Assembly: GCA_018524725.1 (NCBI GenBank)
Contig: JAEUWP010000039.1
Location: 1-64,000 of the forward strand
DNA from: Podaxis mareebaensis
Taxonomy: Eukaryota; Basidiomycota; Agaricomycetes; Agaricales; Agaricaceae
Length of the DNA: 64,000 nt
Direction: 5' to 3'
Below, piece by piece: positions 35,102 to 45,872 of the stretch (positions are counted from its first letter, which is position 1; each line of letters starts with the position of its first letter). Under the pieces are notes generated by a model, which was not told the DNA's origin, did no database searches, and worked only from the letters and a program-made list of their open reading frames with translations. The position numbers and the translations under genes were made by a program.

Positions 35102-36193
35102 ATGGAACTGGTCTCACAGATAACCCTCTTCCACATACATGCAATATCCACCCTCCACCCAATGACTAGCACCATTTTAACGATCACTACCACATTCATT
35201 ACTCAAGAAACCCGAACTTCTACTGGTTTCCCGAGCCTTCCTTTTCTAACTACGGGGACATTTACTCCAACTCGGTCTCTAGCCGTCGAGACTGTCGAAG
35301 AAACAATAACAACAGTGGTGGAACTTACTGTGGTTTCAAAACTCAAGTCTACAATTACAATACCCACCGACCCTTCTGCAAAACCTCCACTCATATCTAC
35401 TCATGAAGGGACCACACCGAAAGGCTCGACATTACCAGGCGACCTGATAACGTCAGCGCCCATCGTTTTGAGCTTTGCTACTCCTCTGCCTTCCTTGCCG
35501 ACTTCTACAGCTCCTTTCAAGTCGCTCCCGTCAATTTCATCTCACCCCGGCTCTTCCAACACGTCATATTCACCAACACTTCCTGGAGTCCCTTCCATAA
35601 AGGCCTCAGTCTCACCATCAACAATAACCGATCAAAACATCGGTCCTGGCACTAATTCAAGCACTCAAGGGGAGAATCAACATCACCTTTCGCAAATCCT
35701 TCCTGCAGTAATTCTTCCAACACTTTTCCTTATAACCCTGGGATGTTTTGTGCTTCTGAAGCGGCGCAATAGGCAGCCACGTTGGGAATACGTGTATAGA
35801 GTTGCCCCATTCACCGCTTCCAACACTACTTCTCATTCGATGGACCTCAATGGGAACCGCTCCACCAAGCCCGAACACACGGTGACCGGCGCTATAAATA
35901 GGGGAACGTTCAAATTCTCCAGTGCTCCGCGAAGATCCCTCGGGGAAGGACCTTCCGATGGATCTGCGGGTGGGGATGTCGCTCTAGCTGTGGGCAGCGA
36001 CCGCCGCAGCAATGAAAGATCTGGAGAAATCCATCCTGTTGTTCAACCGGAACTGCATACAAGGGTTCCAGATAACGTAGCAATTGCCGCGACGCGGGAT
36101 GAAATACTAAACCTACAAGCGCGGCTTGCTGATATTGAGGCACGGCGAGTGTCACTCCCACCACCTGACTACTGCTCGGAAGTTGGGGAATGA
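35102..36193 (+). CDS. Ser/Thr-rich single-pass membrane protein
   Basis: An uninterrupted frame of 363 codons. Residues 20-195 are Ser/Thr/Pro-rich, likely extracellular and O-glycosylated. A transmembrane helix spans about 199-219 (ILPAVILPTLFLITLGCFVLL), followed by the positive KRRNRQPR stop-transfer. The cytoplasmic tail ends with a predicted helix (IAATRDEILNLQARLADIEARR) and PPPDYCSE. This layout is very common among uncharacterised basidiomycete membrane proteins. There is no clear cleavable signal peptide; translation may instead begin at Met21 (35,162). Function unknown; a cell-surface sensor or wall-anchoring role is only a guess. Confidence 0.75.
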   Translation: MELVSQITLFHIHAISTLHPMTSTILTITTTFITQETRTSTGFPSLPFLTTGTFTPTRSLAVETVEETITTVVELTVVSKLKSTITIPTDPSAKPPLISTHEGTTPKGSTLPGDLITSAPIVLSFATPLPSLPTSTAPFKSLPSISSHPGSSNTSYSPTLPGVPSIKASVSPSTITDQNIGPGTNSSTQGENQHHLSQILPAVILPTLFLITLGCFVLLKRRNRQPRWEYVYRVAPFTASNTTSHSMDLNGNRSTKPEHTVTGAINRGTFKFSSAPRRSLGEGPSDGSAGGDVALAVGSDRRSNERSGEIHPVVQPELHTRVPDNVAIAATRDEILNLQARLADIEARRVSLPPPDYCSEVGE

Positions 36194-36574
36194 CATGAGG
36201 AAGGATTGTGTGTGGGAAAGTCCCAGGTAGGAGGGAAATTCTGCGATCCAGTTGGTGGAAGGGTATGGCTGACGTTCCTGTTCCTTCACAGTAGTGATCA
36301 TCGATTGGCGAGGGCACAGGATCTTCGTCTTGTTGACATCCGCCACCATTTCAACAGGCTCCAAGCTATCGCTTCTTGATGCACATTTAACGGTGTCTAA
36401 TAATATTAGAACGGGGACGGGCATCATGTCACGAAAAAACATGCCGAGGCTGTAAAGTTCGAGAAGAAGATGTGTGTCATGCAAGAATGATTGAAACGGA
36501 TCCAGCTGAGAGAAGAACAACGGAGAGTTGAGCAAATATTTTCAATAACATACGTCGAAAAGTCCTTTGTCTCG
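36194..36574. other. Convergent 3' spacer
   Basis: Between the membrane-protein stop (plus) and the FOL1 stop (minus). Open frames in it are unsupported. No repeats seen. Confidence 0.5.
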
Positions 36575-39268
36575 TCACGCCCATAGGGCATCAGCCATCG
36601 TGATGACATCGGCCATTTCCCTCACATCATGAACCCTCACAATCATTGCACCTTGTTGAATGGCACAGGCAACAGAAGCCCCAGTTGCCCACACTCTCTC
36701 CTTCGGTGCAGTCGTTCTGCCATGCACACCTCGCTGCAGGATAGTACCGAGGAAAGATTTACGTGAGGTGCCAACAAGAGTTGGAAAACCGGTCAGCGGG
36801 TTTCGTCGCTTGTTTTCTCCTGGGACGAAGGCCAACATTAGCAAAGAATAACACTGAGAATGTGACTCACCTTGTCCAATCTTGACATTCTCGACCACTT
36901 GTGCTCCATGCCTTAATAGCTCCAGATTATCTTTTACCGTCTTACTAAATCCAATCCCGGGATCAGCAATCACGAGCCATCGTCTCACACCCCCCTTTCC
37001 TTTGACAATGCGTTCCACTTTTCCTCCAAGTTCGGATCTGACGCCTTCTATGACAGCGGACATTCCAAGAGATTTGGCGTACGCATACGCAGAGTATTCC
37101 TTATTCTCTCCAGCATCACCTCTCGAATGCATAAGCACGACGGGAGTAGCGTATTGCCTGGAAATCGCCTTCATCTTGTCCATCGTCTGCAACGCGTCTT
37201 CATCCTCCTGCCACGGTCCTGGATAGGATTTGGGTCCCGTGAAAGCATAGACATCGTTAATGACATTGGCACCGGTTTTAATGGCGGCTTCGGCGACTTC
37301 CCAGCGGAAAGTATCAACGCTGATGGGTATCTTGCGAATATTCTCGTCGTCCGAGTTAGAACGTATGGCTTGCACGACAGGAACCACGCGTTGGACTTCT
37401 TCATCTGCACTGACGAAAGCTGCGCCTGGACGAGTAGAATATCCACCAATATCGATGATATCTGCTCCGGACGAGACGGATTGTTGAACGTACGAGACTG
37501 CACCGGAGAGGGTGGTGTGATCCGAACCGTCTGAGAAGGAGTCGGGGGTGACATTGAGAGTCGCCATGAGGCGCGTCTTCGGTTTGTTGTCGGTCTGGAG
37601 CGTAGAAGGTGATATGTGAGAAGGAGAAGGATGCAACCAATATGTCAGAGTCGCGGGCGGTTCAATTGGGTTTGACGAGGGGACATGTGGCAGACTGGGG
37701 AAAGGAAGGACTTTGCGCATTGGCGGATCGCTCTCGTTCCTTGGTACGTTGTTGAAGAGGGTCCCAACGGTTTTTCGCAGGACTGGGTGGATGTAATCTG
37801 GTATCATGCTAGGACGGAAGATGTTATATAACTCCATAGTACATGATCGGGTCTGGCTCACTCATTGAGAGGTCTTAACACGAACTCGCGCTCCTGGACA
37901 CGAGGGTGGGGGATTGCGAGTTCCTCTTTGAGGTTATCAAGGGTGGAACGCTGCGATGGAGCTCGCGTGTCCAGGATCAAATTATCGTAGAATATGATGT
38001 CGAGATCGACAACTCGAGGCCCATGGCGTATCGTCGGTACTCGACCTACTTCCGACTCAATGGTTTTGAGCAATTTCAGTAATGCGAGAGGTTCGAGGTT
38101 CGTTTCTATCTTGTGTGATGAATCAGGAGCGGGGCGCGTCTCGTTAGTAGGAGATACATACCAGACATGCACCATTGATGAAAGCGGGTTGATCTGTGAC
38201 ATACATGGGTGCCGTTTCATACAGGAAGCTTGTATCGACAACCGAAACTTCGGCCAACAGTGCAAGGTTTTCTCTCGAAAGAAGTTTGGTCGGATCCTCG
38301 AGCAATCGAAGGGCATATTCAATATTGTAGAAACGATCTCCAAGGTTCGATCCTAACGCAATTGCTGCCCTATGAAGCCTTGACGGTTGTGTTGATGTAA
38401 AGTCGTCGTAGGTTCGAGTGACTTGAACTTCGGAAGCACTGGCATACACCAATGCACATGGTTTTGCGACTGCGACAGTGGCCGATGGCTTCACATCAGA
38501 AGCGAAATCCTGCGAAATGGAAGAAAGGGTCTTCTGAGCGACGTAGGTTGTAAGGGATTCCAGGGTCAGATAAGAGGATTTGCCTATTTCCTAGGCCGGA
38601 TGAGACCGAAATCGACGGGATCGAGAAGCTGGGCATACCGTCCAAAGGCATCTCGTCAATTTCCGAAAATCTAAAATTGCACGGTCGAGGGATACGCTTT
38701 GTGTTTCAACAGAGATGTTGACCACGACGTCTTGGGCTTCCTCGCGTTCTACGTCGTTAACGCCGACGATTGTAGGACAGGTGAAGTCGGATATGAAATG
38801 TCGAATTTTAGAAATATTCCACTTTCCATTCTCTCGAACAGACCACGCTTCTAGTCCCACGTCTTTACAGTGAAGTGGCGCTTTCAACTGGACGATCTTG
38901 ATTTTGATGTCGGTGACGGTTGTGTCCGTTAATGTTCCTTGCACCACTGACAACGCGCGATCGACGACATCTTCAAGTGCTTGGTATGTTGCACGTGTCT
39001 GTTCCGTGAGCGCATATCCAATTGTCTTGGAAATACTGGAGTAATTGATTGAGAGTTCTAAGTTGTCGGTGGTGCCGGCTGGTGCAACGTCGTGGAAGAT
39101 GTCAACAGAAAGGGATATTGGTTGCAGGGTTCCTTTGTCACTTTTTGCTGGCCATCTTGCTCCGGAGGCTAAGGATATGTCGAGGAGGCGATCCTTGACC
39201 CGGATAACGTCCTTGTGGACAGGAGCAAGTTCCATTGACGCTGGGGGAAATCTCCGTGATAGCGACAT
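36575..39268 (-). CDS. FOL1: Trifunctional folate synthesis protein (DHNA-HPPK-DHPS)
   Basis: Five exons (39268-38639, 38590-38162, 38109-37862, 37808-36871, 36819-36575) give 829 residues. The N-terminal part carries dihydroneopterin aldolase-type domains ([13 protein letters not shown] and a second FolB-like repeat). The middle is the pyrophosphokinase, with [10 protein letters not shown] and [14 protein letters not shown]. The C-terminal part is dihydropteroate synthase, with [28 protein letters not shown] and GTSRKSF. The enzyme converts dihydroneopterin stepwise to dihydropteroate. The fused arrangement is the known fungal form, and DHPS is the sulfonamide target. The HPPK to DHPS junction requires the intron 37,809-37,861 (PLN to [11 protein letters not shown]). 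An alternative start at Met12 (39,235) is equally plausible. Confidence 0.95.
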
Positions 39269-39613
39269 ATTTATTGCACGTGATGATCCGTCTCTCCCTG
39301 TTCCGTTTATAGCTAGTCACTAGTTCAGGCAGGTACAGGATTCAAAACATTCACCTATAGCATGTTCCGTGACGCAGAACACAGTTAAATTCGCGCGTCG
39401 TCCCGGAGCTTGTGGCTTCTCATGGAAGTATATTTCTACTAAAAACGGTTGGAGTACAAGCTCAATCACAATATATTCTGCATACAATGTCATACAAGGC
39501 AATACTAGGTCCGTGGATAAGGAGCAAACGCTGAAGAACATATCAAGAATGTCCTTTCACTGTATTCTCACATCAATCAACAGTTTAAGTCGGACTGTTC
39601 GTGACGCCAAAGA
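39269..39613. other. Spacer between FOL1 start and chitin deacetylase end
   Basis: Contains the FOL1 upstream region and the 3' end of the chitin deacetylase gene, both minus strand. No other feature seen. Confidence 0.5.
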
Positions 39614-41242
39614 TCAGCAGAAGAACGATAGGGAATAATACGAAGAACTCACGGGCGGCAAGGCAGATGCATCCACGTTCAGATACGGCTCCCTGCCGGT
39701 ACATTCGGCGACCGAGACGAGGCGATAGCCTGCGTCCTTGAGGGTCCTGATAGCTGCGGGAAGTACTTCCCTCCTGTGAATATGGTGAGAAATCATCGTA
39801 TAGAGCCTCGGGGGCACTGGATTCAAGCGTACACAGTCGTTTCTGGGCATAATGATATCAGTCATTATTATAATCGCAGCGCACGAGAGGAAGGCAGTCT
39901 CACCTTTAGTCTCGTGATTCAGAGCCAGGATAGGTTGCTGGTCCTGAACGGCCGCGGTGTACGCGATCTGCGATTCGCCTGGGCTAGCACCAACGGAGTC
40001 ACCGGAGCTAGGATTCAAATGAATTTCGGCGAATATTTAAGTTGAATAAAGACATACTCGAGGTTCCAGAGGACCACGTCTTGGCCAAGTTCGGCTGCTG
40101 CTTCGAGTACCACGTCGTTATAGCTGCCATACGCTATCGGAAAGAATACTCATGGGCAGTTTTCCGCGGCTCGGAGACGAGAAACAAGCACTTACGAGGT
40201 CGCATTTGGGCGGGTACGACACCAGTTATCCTCCCAATCGCCTCTGCATTTGAGATAATAACGAATTATCCATCATCTTCTGAGAAATAGAGAACGCGGA
40301 GGGACGCACGCGAAACTGAAGACATTTCACTAAGGGCTGGGATTGCCCTTCGTAAACGCGAGAACAGCTCCAGGAGCATAGGATATACCTTCATATTTGG
40401 ACAACGTAGCAAGGTCCTTATGACTCCAGGTATGCGAAGCGACTTGATGTCCAGCGTCATAAACGGCCTTGATGCGTGCTGCTTCTTCAGGGTCATTAAT
40501 ACAGTGGTCTATGTTGGGGTCCACAGCAGGTTAATCATGGACAGGGATCAAGGCGGCGAGTACAAACAATTTTTCCCGTCTACAATCAAACAGGTGTTAA
40601 GGTCAGGAATTGGGTTGTCAAAGGGTGGCAACGTACTGAAGAAAAACGTCCCAACCGCGTCGTTCTCCCGCAAAACACGACTGACTTCTTCCCTAAACAA
40701 TTTAAAATTAGTTCTCCTTCGTCGGGTGTACCGTGTAACATGGATTACTGACGTGTAATAGTGTGGTCCATCGTCCTATAAATGCCGCGTCAATAAACTA
40801 AGGAGCCCGAAGTAGAAAAAAGGCTCACAAAAGTCAAAGCGGCAGTCCCAGGAACAGTACAGGAAGTAATAACCTCCCCACCACGCGCAACTAAAGCAGA
40901 GTTAACTCCTTTTGCGAGATCACCATCTTGAACAACTGCAACAACAGCGCCAGTGCCATCAGTGGCCCCAAGAACGGCCGTTCCATCGGGAGTAGCTGCA
41001 ATGCGGGCCCCTCCATCGGGAACAGCTCCAATGATGGCCGCAACACTGTCAGTGTTGGGGAAATCTTGTACGTTGGGGCCGGAGACGGTGTCATGCGGGA
41101 GAGATATAGCGGACCCAGCGACCGTCGTGGCTGCGTATGCAAGGCCCAAGCTCACCGAGCCCAGCGAGCTGAGCGACGCCATAGAGCTAAGCGAGTTCAC
41201 TGACGGTATCGAGGGAAGGGATGGGACAGCGCCAGGTAACAT
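39614..41242 (-). CDS. Chitin deacetylase (polysaccharide deacetylase, CE4)
   Basis: Eleven exons on minus (41242-40829, 40775-40753, 40692-40637, 40579-40568, 40508-40389, 40336-40310, 40243-40196, 40133-40058, 40007-39904, 39842-39833, 39773-39614) sum to 349 codons plus stop. CE4 motifs appear in order: ALTFDDGP (metal-binding Asp pair), HQVASHTWSH (metal-binding His), AIGRITGVVPAQMRPPYG, VVLWNLDSGD and ALNHET. The enzyme removes acetyl groups from chitin to make chitosan in the wall. A signal-peptide-like stretch starts at Met21 (MASLSSLGSVSLGLAYA). Exons of 23, 12, 27 and 10 nt are remarkable. The last exon end is uncertain: a donor GTGAGT at about 39,652 could lead to another exon. Confidence 0.85.
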
Positions 41243-41302
41243 ATCGGTGCAAGTACGGATTCAGGAGGAAGTTGGTTGGGAGATAGATGAACGACTTCAA
41301 GT

Positions 41303-41311
41303 GTATATAAA
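41303..41311 (-). promoter_or_regulatory. TATA box of chitin deacetylase gene
   Basis: TTTATATAC on minus lies about 61 bp upstream of the ATG at 41242. It supports that ATG as the first and argues against an upstream coding exon. Confidence 0.5.
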
Positions 41312-42470
41312 GCCATTCGGATATGTTGTTAGGAGGTGAGAGGGGGCTGAATCAGAGCGTCATTGGTTGGTTTGAGAATGGGAGGTGAGAAGTCTACAAC
41401 GGAGGTGAAACTGGAGGGCTAAGACCTTGAGGTTGTGCTTCACGACAACGGACGAGGATCATAGGAGGCCATACCCATCCGAGTCGGTTGATACAGATTC
41501 TGCGTTGTTCTACTGAGCTTTCTTGATACTTCAAATCAGCGAGCGCTTACCCTGGTGACGGATATCCCGTGTGAGTCACTAGAAAGAATGTGTTAATAGG
41601 CAAACTGTCGACGTACTTAGTAAATTCAAGTCACGACCACTACTCCCACCCCTGATGCCAATAATTTATCCCTGGGAGGCTTCGAGACAACCTCCCACCA
41701 AATAAGATCATTTCTAATTCATTAACTCCTTGCAGTGGCCTTTCGAGTCAGGAGGTATGCTACTGGTATGCTCCGCAAGGTTATAGATAGACAGAGTCGA
41801 TCCAAACAAGCCCTGACCTCTGAGCATGCACATTGTTCAGGTGATCTATTCGAGTGATACGTCCAGACACAGAACTCCTTGAACCATTCTTGGTCTTGTA
41901 TGAAGTCCAGGAATGATGCTTGGTAAAAGATATTTCCACGGATTCCGTAGATCTCAATTTCAGCACGGATCGCAGGGAGTCAACTGCCCTGCGTCTCAGG
42001 AAAATAGAGGACTTTAGTATGCGAACCTCCTCCAATTATCACAAACCCTGAACGATAACAATTTCAAGATCACTGAGAGGTGTTTCGGGGGGACATGCTG
42101 TAAGTATAAAATGGGTTGAGTACCGCAGAAAGGTGGCCAGAGCTGGTTTTTCTTTGGCAGACGTGGCGAGCGCGAGAACAGCGCGCGACTGGTCGTAGGA
42201 CCAAGCGAATCGCACTTCCCTCCGGTCCATCTTAAACGGGCTTTAAAGGACCAGCGCCGACAACTGAACCACTACTAAAGTAGCGCAAGTGTAGAACCGA
42301 TAACAAATGAATGCTCGGAGTGGTGGACCCAGATAGCAACCAAGGAAAGTGCGCTGTCGTCCTTCTGGGAGCAACAGCGAAGGAACTCTATAAGACTCGA
42401 ATTATATTGATGATAGATGCCAAAACAGATAAAGTAGGGATCAAGAGAACGTTACGACAAAGAAGCCTTC
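41312..42470. other. Intergenic region, possible small ORF on minus
   Basis: About 1.2 kb between chitin deacetylase and the helicase. A minus-strand frame from ATG 42,230 reads 63 codons (begins MDRREVRFAWSYDQSRAVLA) and stops at 42,039. A second open stretch (42,035-41,781) follows directly and might join through splicing. No family recognised, so it is not called as a gene. Confidence 0.3.
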
Positions 42471-44692
42471 TCACTTCTTCATCAATTGCTTCACGAGCTC
42501 CTTAACGCCCCTACTCCTCGCACTTCCTCTTCCCTTCATCTTCGTAAAAATCACAACCTTGCCCTTCTTCCCCGCTCGTCCACTTCTACCCGCGCGGTGC
42601 AAGAAATCCACCATATTTCGAGGCTCATCAACAATGAAAACATGTTCCAGCTCCGGCGCAAAGTCAAGCCCTCTAGAGAGCAACGAAGTCGTAATCATGA
42701 CATGGGGTGTAACCTTCGGATCACGCGCAACTGCTTCATCCACTTCTTTCTTCTTCTTATCCTTCGAGGCACGAAGGGGATCAGGATTGATTTGTACCGG
42801 TCGCAAGAACCCTTCCAGATGCTTATTCGATCCCCTCTTCCTCTGTTCACTTGTACTCGTCAACGCAATACACTTAATTCCCTTCTCTTCCAAGAATGAC
42901 GCGAGTTCCTCTACCTTTGCACTCTTGTTGCAGAACACCAAGATTTTGGACAATGTGGGTGGCGAATCAGGCTCGATCATACGCCAGGCTGCAGCATCCG
43001 ACGACCAGACCCCTCGAATCTGGTGTTCAATATCGGCAAACTTGTTACCTCCTGTCCAGGAGACATACTCGGTTTTCAGGCTCTTGGGAAGGTGGTGGAG
43101 GCGTGGAGAAGCTAGGCGGATGAGGTAAGGGTGGTGTTTGTCAAGGTAGGTGGCGAGGTTTCTGGGGATAGTGGCAGAGGTGAGGATGAGGTTGAAGGGG
43201 TAGTCGATGGGTTCGATGGTTGCAGGGGAAGAGGTTGTCGGTATGAAGGAGGAAAGGGATGTGTCAGTTGGGTTGACTTGGATAGGCTTGCCACGAGCTG
43301 CGCTGATGTCTGCGAGGAGAGTGCGGGTGACTTCTTGGAAGTCAGGGTCTGTGCCAATAGTTCAGTAGGGGAATAGAGATTATCTGGAAATACGCACCGA
43401 ACAAAACGTCTGCCTCGTCAACAATTACCCACTCAACGTTTTCCAAGCCCAGTTCCGGCTCCTTCCTCCACCGACCCACACCAGGCATTTTGTCCCGTCC
43501 TCTCCTCAATTTGGGCAAGTTACCCTCTTCGTCTGCCTCCAGTTCGCCATCCAAGCGATCCCATCCCCTTCCTCTAATCATTTCCATGATCTTTACAGGT
43601 GTCCCAACAAGGACATCCACTGGGAACTTGTCCTCTTTCATGTCCAATTCCCCGATGGCGTCATCTCCACTCACAACAGCATCCAGCTGCTCTGCCAACT
43701 TCTTCGCTGACATGTCAGACTTGGTCGTACTAGGCGTGTTAGCTTGGCTAGCGCACATAGCCCTCAGCTTCACATTACGCGCGAGGGCCTTGGCGAAAGA
43801 GGAAAGTTGACGCGCAAGTTCGTGTGTAGGAGCCAAGATAAGAGCGCGTGGATTTAAAGCGCGTTTGGAGCTCCGTGTGGCAGGGTTATAAGTGCCCGAC
43901 TCTTCGTCCAGCTTTAGTCGTTGGAGGAGTGGTAAGAGGTAAGCCAAGGATTTGCCGGATCCGGTTTCCGACGCGAGGAGGAACTGTTTCCACTCGCCCG
44001 TCGGTAAATCTAAGTCCGACTGCTCAATCAACCATTTAATGCTCAACGCCTGAATTGGCGTTGGCTTTGCGCCAGGACCGAGCATGTTGTCCAATGAAGG
44101 GAGAAAACCAGGGAGAAGCGGTGGAGACTCGAATTTAGTGGAAATTTGAGGTTTTGTTTTGGAAAACATAGAGTTTTCGTCCTCGTGTGATTCGGAGAGG
44201 CTGACGGGAGATGGAGGGTGGTAAAATTCTGATTGTGGAAGGTCTTTGAGGATGGAGTGGTATGTTTTGGCGCGTTCCTCAATGACTTCCGCTTGTTTGT
44301 TTGCTGGAGATGGCGAAGGTGGAGACGGCGTGTGCTTGGGTCCCGGAACATTGTCGACATTATCCTGTCTCGTCGTCCTTGGAGGACGGAAACGTCTTTG
44401 ATGCTTCTCAACCAACTTCGGATCCTGGTGAGGGGCGCCATCGCGCGCAAAGCCCCTGTCTTCCTTTGCTACTTCATATTTCCCAGACGACGATGTGGGC
44501 TTCAGGTCCTGAACAAGACGAGTCCTAGAAGAACCTGGACGGTTACTGTCAGAAAAAATTACACGATAAAGGATTGAAAGGCGTACCTTTCTGTTTTTGG
44601 CTTTGACTATATATCGCAGAACTATGTATGCGGAAACATAACTGAGTGGTGGATTTGACTTGAGAGGACGAGCAACGGAGAGTGGTATACAT
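42471..44692 (-). CDS. MRH4: Mitochondrial DEAD-box RNA helicase, MRH4-like
   Basis: Exons 44692-44587, 44534-43398 and 43348-42471 give 706 residues. An Arg/Ser-rich, acid-poor N-terminus (MYTTLRCSSSQVKSTTQLC) looks like a mitochondrial presequence. Helicase motifs in order: Q-motif region GAKPTPIQALS, motif I ASETGSGKS, Ia PTHELARQ, Ib VGTP, motif II VDEAD, motif III TSAT, motif IV region ILVFCNKS, motif V SRGLDF, motif VI HRAGRSGR. Insertions between Ia and Ib and before motif II, plus the Lys/Arg-rich tail, fit Mrh4, which acts in assembly of the large mitochondrial ribosomal subunit. The first intron acceptor must be at 44,535 (CCAG) to keep frame. DEAD-box identity is certain; the MRH4 assignment is likely. 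Confidence 0.85.
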
Positions 44693-45187
44693 ACAGGTGG
44701 TCACCAGAAATATCTCAAATTTTGAGCCGCGCAGTGTCACGTGAATGACGTAGTCACTTGCTGTCACCGGTCACAACCCACACTAGATCACTGACTGGAC
44801 CATGAATACGAAGTGCGATTTCGCAGAATGAAGACAAGTACAAGGGTGAAGAGAAAGACGGGACCAGAGCAAAAGACTTTTGAACAACATGTTTGATCAG
44901 CATCAACCCGCCCTAATTCAGACCCCCGCATTCACGGCGCTACATCATAACCAACTCAGTAGGATGACCTTGAGGCTGGTTTATGAATAGCACCCGTTTT
45001 CGAGAGAACATCATCTACAAAGATTGCAATATTTCTTCATGAAATAATAAAGTCACTTCCTGACAGCAAGGGCAGTCCAAGGTATTAAATCAAATGGACA
45101 AAGCATGTCTAAACAGATCAGGACGCGGTATTGTACCGTGTAATCGGTTTTCCAACAAGAAAAGAAAAATATATCCAACATATGACA
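44693..45187. other. Intergenic region
   Basis: Helicase upstream region and tRNA downstream region. No gene or repeat recognised. Confidence 0.5.
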
Positions 45188-45261
45188 TGGCCAACGTGGG
45201 GATCGAACCCAAGACCTTCGCGTTATTAGCACGACGCTCTAACCAACTGAGCTAGTCGGCC
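45188..45261 (-). tRNA. tRNA-Ile (anticodon AAU)
   Basis: The minus strand folds as a tRNA: acceptor GGCCGAC pairs with GTTGGCC (one G-U), discriminator A, box A TAGCTCAGTTGG, anticodon loop CTAATAA with anticodon AAU, and T loop TTCGATC (box B GGTTCGATCCC). No intron and no encoded CCA. The A at position 34 would be edited to inosine to read AUU, AUC and AUA. The outermost T-stem pair appears mismatched. Confidence 0.95.
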
Positions 45262-45872
45262 CCGTTGGATGGCCTCTACGATTACTTTCGTGACAAAGCT
45301 GTTACCTAAATATCGATTTTAGAGCTCTCGATGTGGCCGAGATGCCTGTCCTTTGTAATATGAATGAGTCCCTTTATATAACCCAGTATGGAGCATTGTT
45401 AACAAGATGCAACAAGTCATCGATGGCTGGATGGCGGCTGACTCCATGTGACGTGACATTTGCGCGCCAAAAGTTGGCGCGACGTTACAAGATATGCATA
45501 ACTCTCCATCGGCTTTCCATGCAGATAAGTATCAAGCATATGCAGTGGTCCTTTAATCCATGGGTTGGAGACATATTATCTCCTCCACGATACTCTCCAC
45601 CTTCTCAACGATGCGTTGGAACTAAAGATACCTTGCCGACGTACGGGTTATCCATAATGACCTTATCGGTGGAGAACCATAAGTACGTTTCGGGTCGACA
45701 AGTTGTAATGTTCCATGTTTATTACAACTGCTTCCGTTCGTCTGAATAAGAGGCACCAATCCTCCGAATCTGTGGTATGCGTCATCCAAATGTATTATTC
45801 CGAACATCCACTCACTGGATACTTAAAAGAGTCCTAATAGCTTCTCGTTCTGATGACAAACACAACTTCAAC
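45262..45872. other. Spacer between tRNA and ALDH gene 1
   Basis: Presumed promoter of ALDH gene 1, with an ACTTAAAAGAG A/T-rich site about 50 bp before the ATG. No coding feature supported. Confidence 0.45.
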
